A stretch of 64,000 nt of DNA from NCBI GenBank assembly GCA_000231825.2, contig JH720307.1, forward strand, positions 1,264,880 to 1,328,879, given 5' to 3'. Origin of the DNA: Tetrahymena elliotti 4EA (taxonomy: Eukaryota > Ciliophora > Oligohymenophorea > Hymenostomatida > Tetrahymenidae). A program made the position numbers and the translations under genes. Below, piece by piece: positions 62,779-64,000 of this stretch (its first letter is position 1; every line of letters begins with the position of its first letter). The notes beneath the pieces are model-generated. The model was given only the letters and a program-made list of their open reading frames with translations, did no database searches and was not told the origin of the DNA.

Positions 62779-64000
62779 ATGGAATGCTTTTAAGTAAATT
62801 CTTGTTCTTAGTTTGAAACAAAATAGCTTAATGATTTATTTGTATAAAAAGCTTAGTGTTATTTAATATTTATTTAGTAACTAAGAGAAGAAGATATTAG
62901 ATACTCTCATTAAAAGAGGTATTTCTACGTTAAGAGATTACAAAGAAGCTAAAAAGCAAGAAATAATATATAGTATGGTTTCAGTTGAAGACTTTAACAT
63001 AATTGATAAAATTTTGTAAGATGTACTTGTTTAATTTTAGCAATAAGAATTTAAACTATAAATGCGTAAATAATTAAAATCTATTTTAGTATTTAAAATA
63101 AAATAATCATTTCAATTAGATTTGAAAGATCAAGATTCTGATGATTCGTCAGATGAAGAAGTTGAAGTTGAAAATAATTAAGATTAAAATAAAATTAATG
63201 TAGAAGAAAGTAAAAAAGATGAAAATAATTCAAGCATAAATACTTAGGAAATGCTTTAGCCATCTTTATTTATCAATTATTTTTAAGCTCTCTCAAGTGA
63301 AAGAGAAGAACGACAATTATAAAGTGAAATAAATACATTTGTGTAATATGGGTAAATAACAGAAATTTGTAAGATTATTCTAAATTACTAATATTTATTT
63401 GATTGATAAAATTAAAAATAAAAGATGGCTTGCCTGGGTGTGGAAAGACAACTTTATGGTGATTTTTTTTATTTTTTAATTGGGATAAAAGCTAACTTTA
63501 AATTATTTTTAAATTAGTCTTAACTATATTGTTAATCATTAATACTAATGCTAGCAAGCTAATAATTAAAGTAAGGTACTGTATGTGGATTTTGAAAATG
63601 GCATGTTGATTGAGAGATTAATACGTATTTGTAGCTCTAATCCATAAGTAAAAATAGAGCAGAGCTTTAATAACATAATTTTAAAGAACATATATACAGA
63701 GTTAAATGCTAAAATTTATATTGAAAAATTAACAGAAATGCTGCATCTGTGTCCTGATATTAATTTTGTAATTTTGGATGGATTAATTCCTAAAATTCTA
63801 TCATATATAGTCAAGCTAGAATATTCCAAAAAAGATGGTTTCACAAATATTTTTGCAGATCTGAAAAACTTCATTAAAAAGAAAAAGATTGCAGTAATTT
63901 TTTGAACCTTTTTGTGATTAAAGTAATTATAATATCTAAAAAGGTAATTTTAACAAATACAGTTAGTTTTGAAAGATAAAAGCATACTAATTAAAGAAAT
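62779..64000 (+). CDS. RAD51-paralogue-like recombination ATPase, 3' partial
   Basis: Exons 62779..62855, 62878..63368, 63425..63458, 63518..63893 and 63944 to the window end; 345 residues visible. The N-terminus contains a helix-hairpin-like stretch (LDTLIKRGISTLRDYKEAKKQE), then an acidic insert (DSDDSSDEEVEVE). Walker A is GLPGCGKTTL, preceded by QITEIY as in RAD51-family TEI(x)G. The strand VLYVDFENGMLIERL and Walker B FVILDGL follow, then KKIAVILTNTV, matching the family's conserved ITNQV strand. The overall order resembles RAD51C/XRCC3-type paralogues that mediate homologous recombination; subfamily cannot be fixed without alignment. The first intron is only 22 nt, the shortest in the window. 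The end is cut by the window edge. Confidence 0.85.

Overview
The window looks like a macronuclear chromosome segment of an oligohymenophorean ciliate, Tetrahymena-like. The DNA is extremely AT-rich. Every recognisable protein is readable only if TAA and TAG encode glutamine and TGA is the sole stop (genetic code 6). Genes are broken by small AT-rich GT...AG introns, mostly about 40 to 60 nt, and sit in AT-rich spacers. Standard-code ORF calling therefore shreds every gene; I read the frames by hand with the ciliate code and placed introns by frame, splice sites and family similarity. No telomere repeats, rRNA, convincing tRNA, transposon or CRISPR were seen.

Layout. 1-3724 (+): 3' part of a very large low-complexity protein. 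4327-6551 (-): LRR/coiled-coil protein with unresolved 5' end. 6552-10760: long spacer with one weak small gene. 10761-11816 (+): compact orphan gene. 13949-16931 (+): LRR protein. 18038-19606 (+): glutamine-rich coiled-coil protein. 20387-20842 (+): LSm2. 21388-22883 (+): CDK5/Pho85-like kinase with a PSSALRE helix. 23721-24575 (-): acidic protein. 25239-28094 (-): kinesin-2. 28851-30903 (-): U2AF large-subunit-like splicing factor. 31758-36019 (+): kinase-TPR protein. 36904-39479 (+): E3 ligase with a MYCBP2-type RING plus tandem-cysteine module behind an RBR/IBR-like zinc module. 39733-40323 (-): SOSS-B/hSSB-like OB-fold protein. 40691-44417 (+): multi-pass membrane protein with coiled coil and an LRR tail built from repeated phase-2 exons. 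45616-60309 (+): giant VPS13-like bridge lipid-transfer protein. 60706-61120 (+): small RIIa/DPY-30-like candidate. 61515-62510 (-): WDR83/MORG1. 62779-64000 (+): RAD51-paralogue-like ATPase running off the window.

There is no operon logic; the genes are independent eukaryotic units with convergent, divergent and tandem neighbours. Three are RNA-processing factors (LSm2, U2AF-like, WDR83) and two are genome-maintenance factors (SOSS-B-like, RAD51-like). Several others fit ciliary or membrane biology (kinesin-2, VPS13, the RIIa-like protein). The most interesting architectures are the RBR-like/RING-Cys-relay fusion (36.9-39.5 kb), the membrane/coiled-coil/LRR gene with symmetric repeated exons (40.7-44.4 kb), and the kinase-TPR fusion (31.8-36.0 kb).
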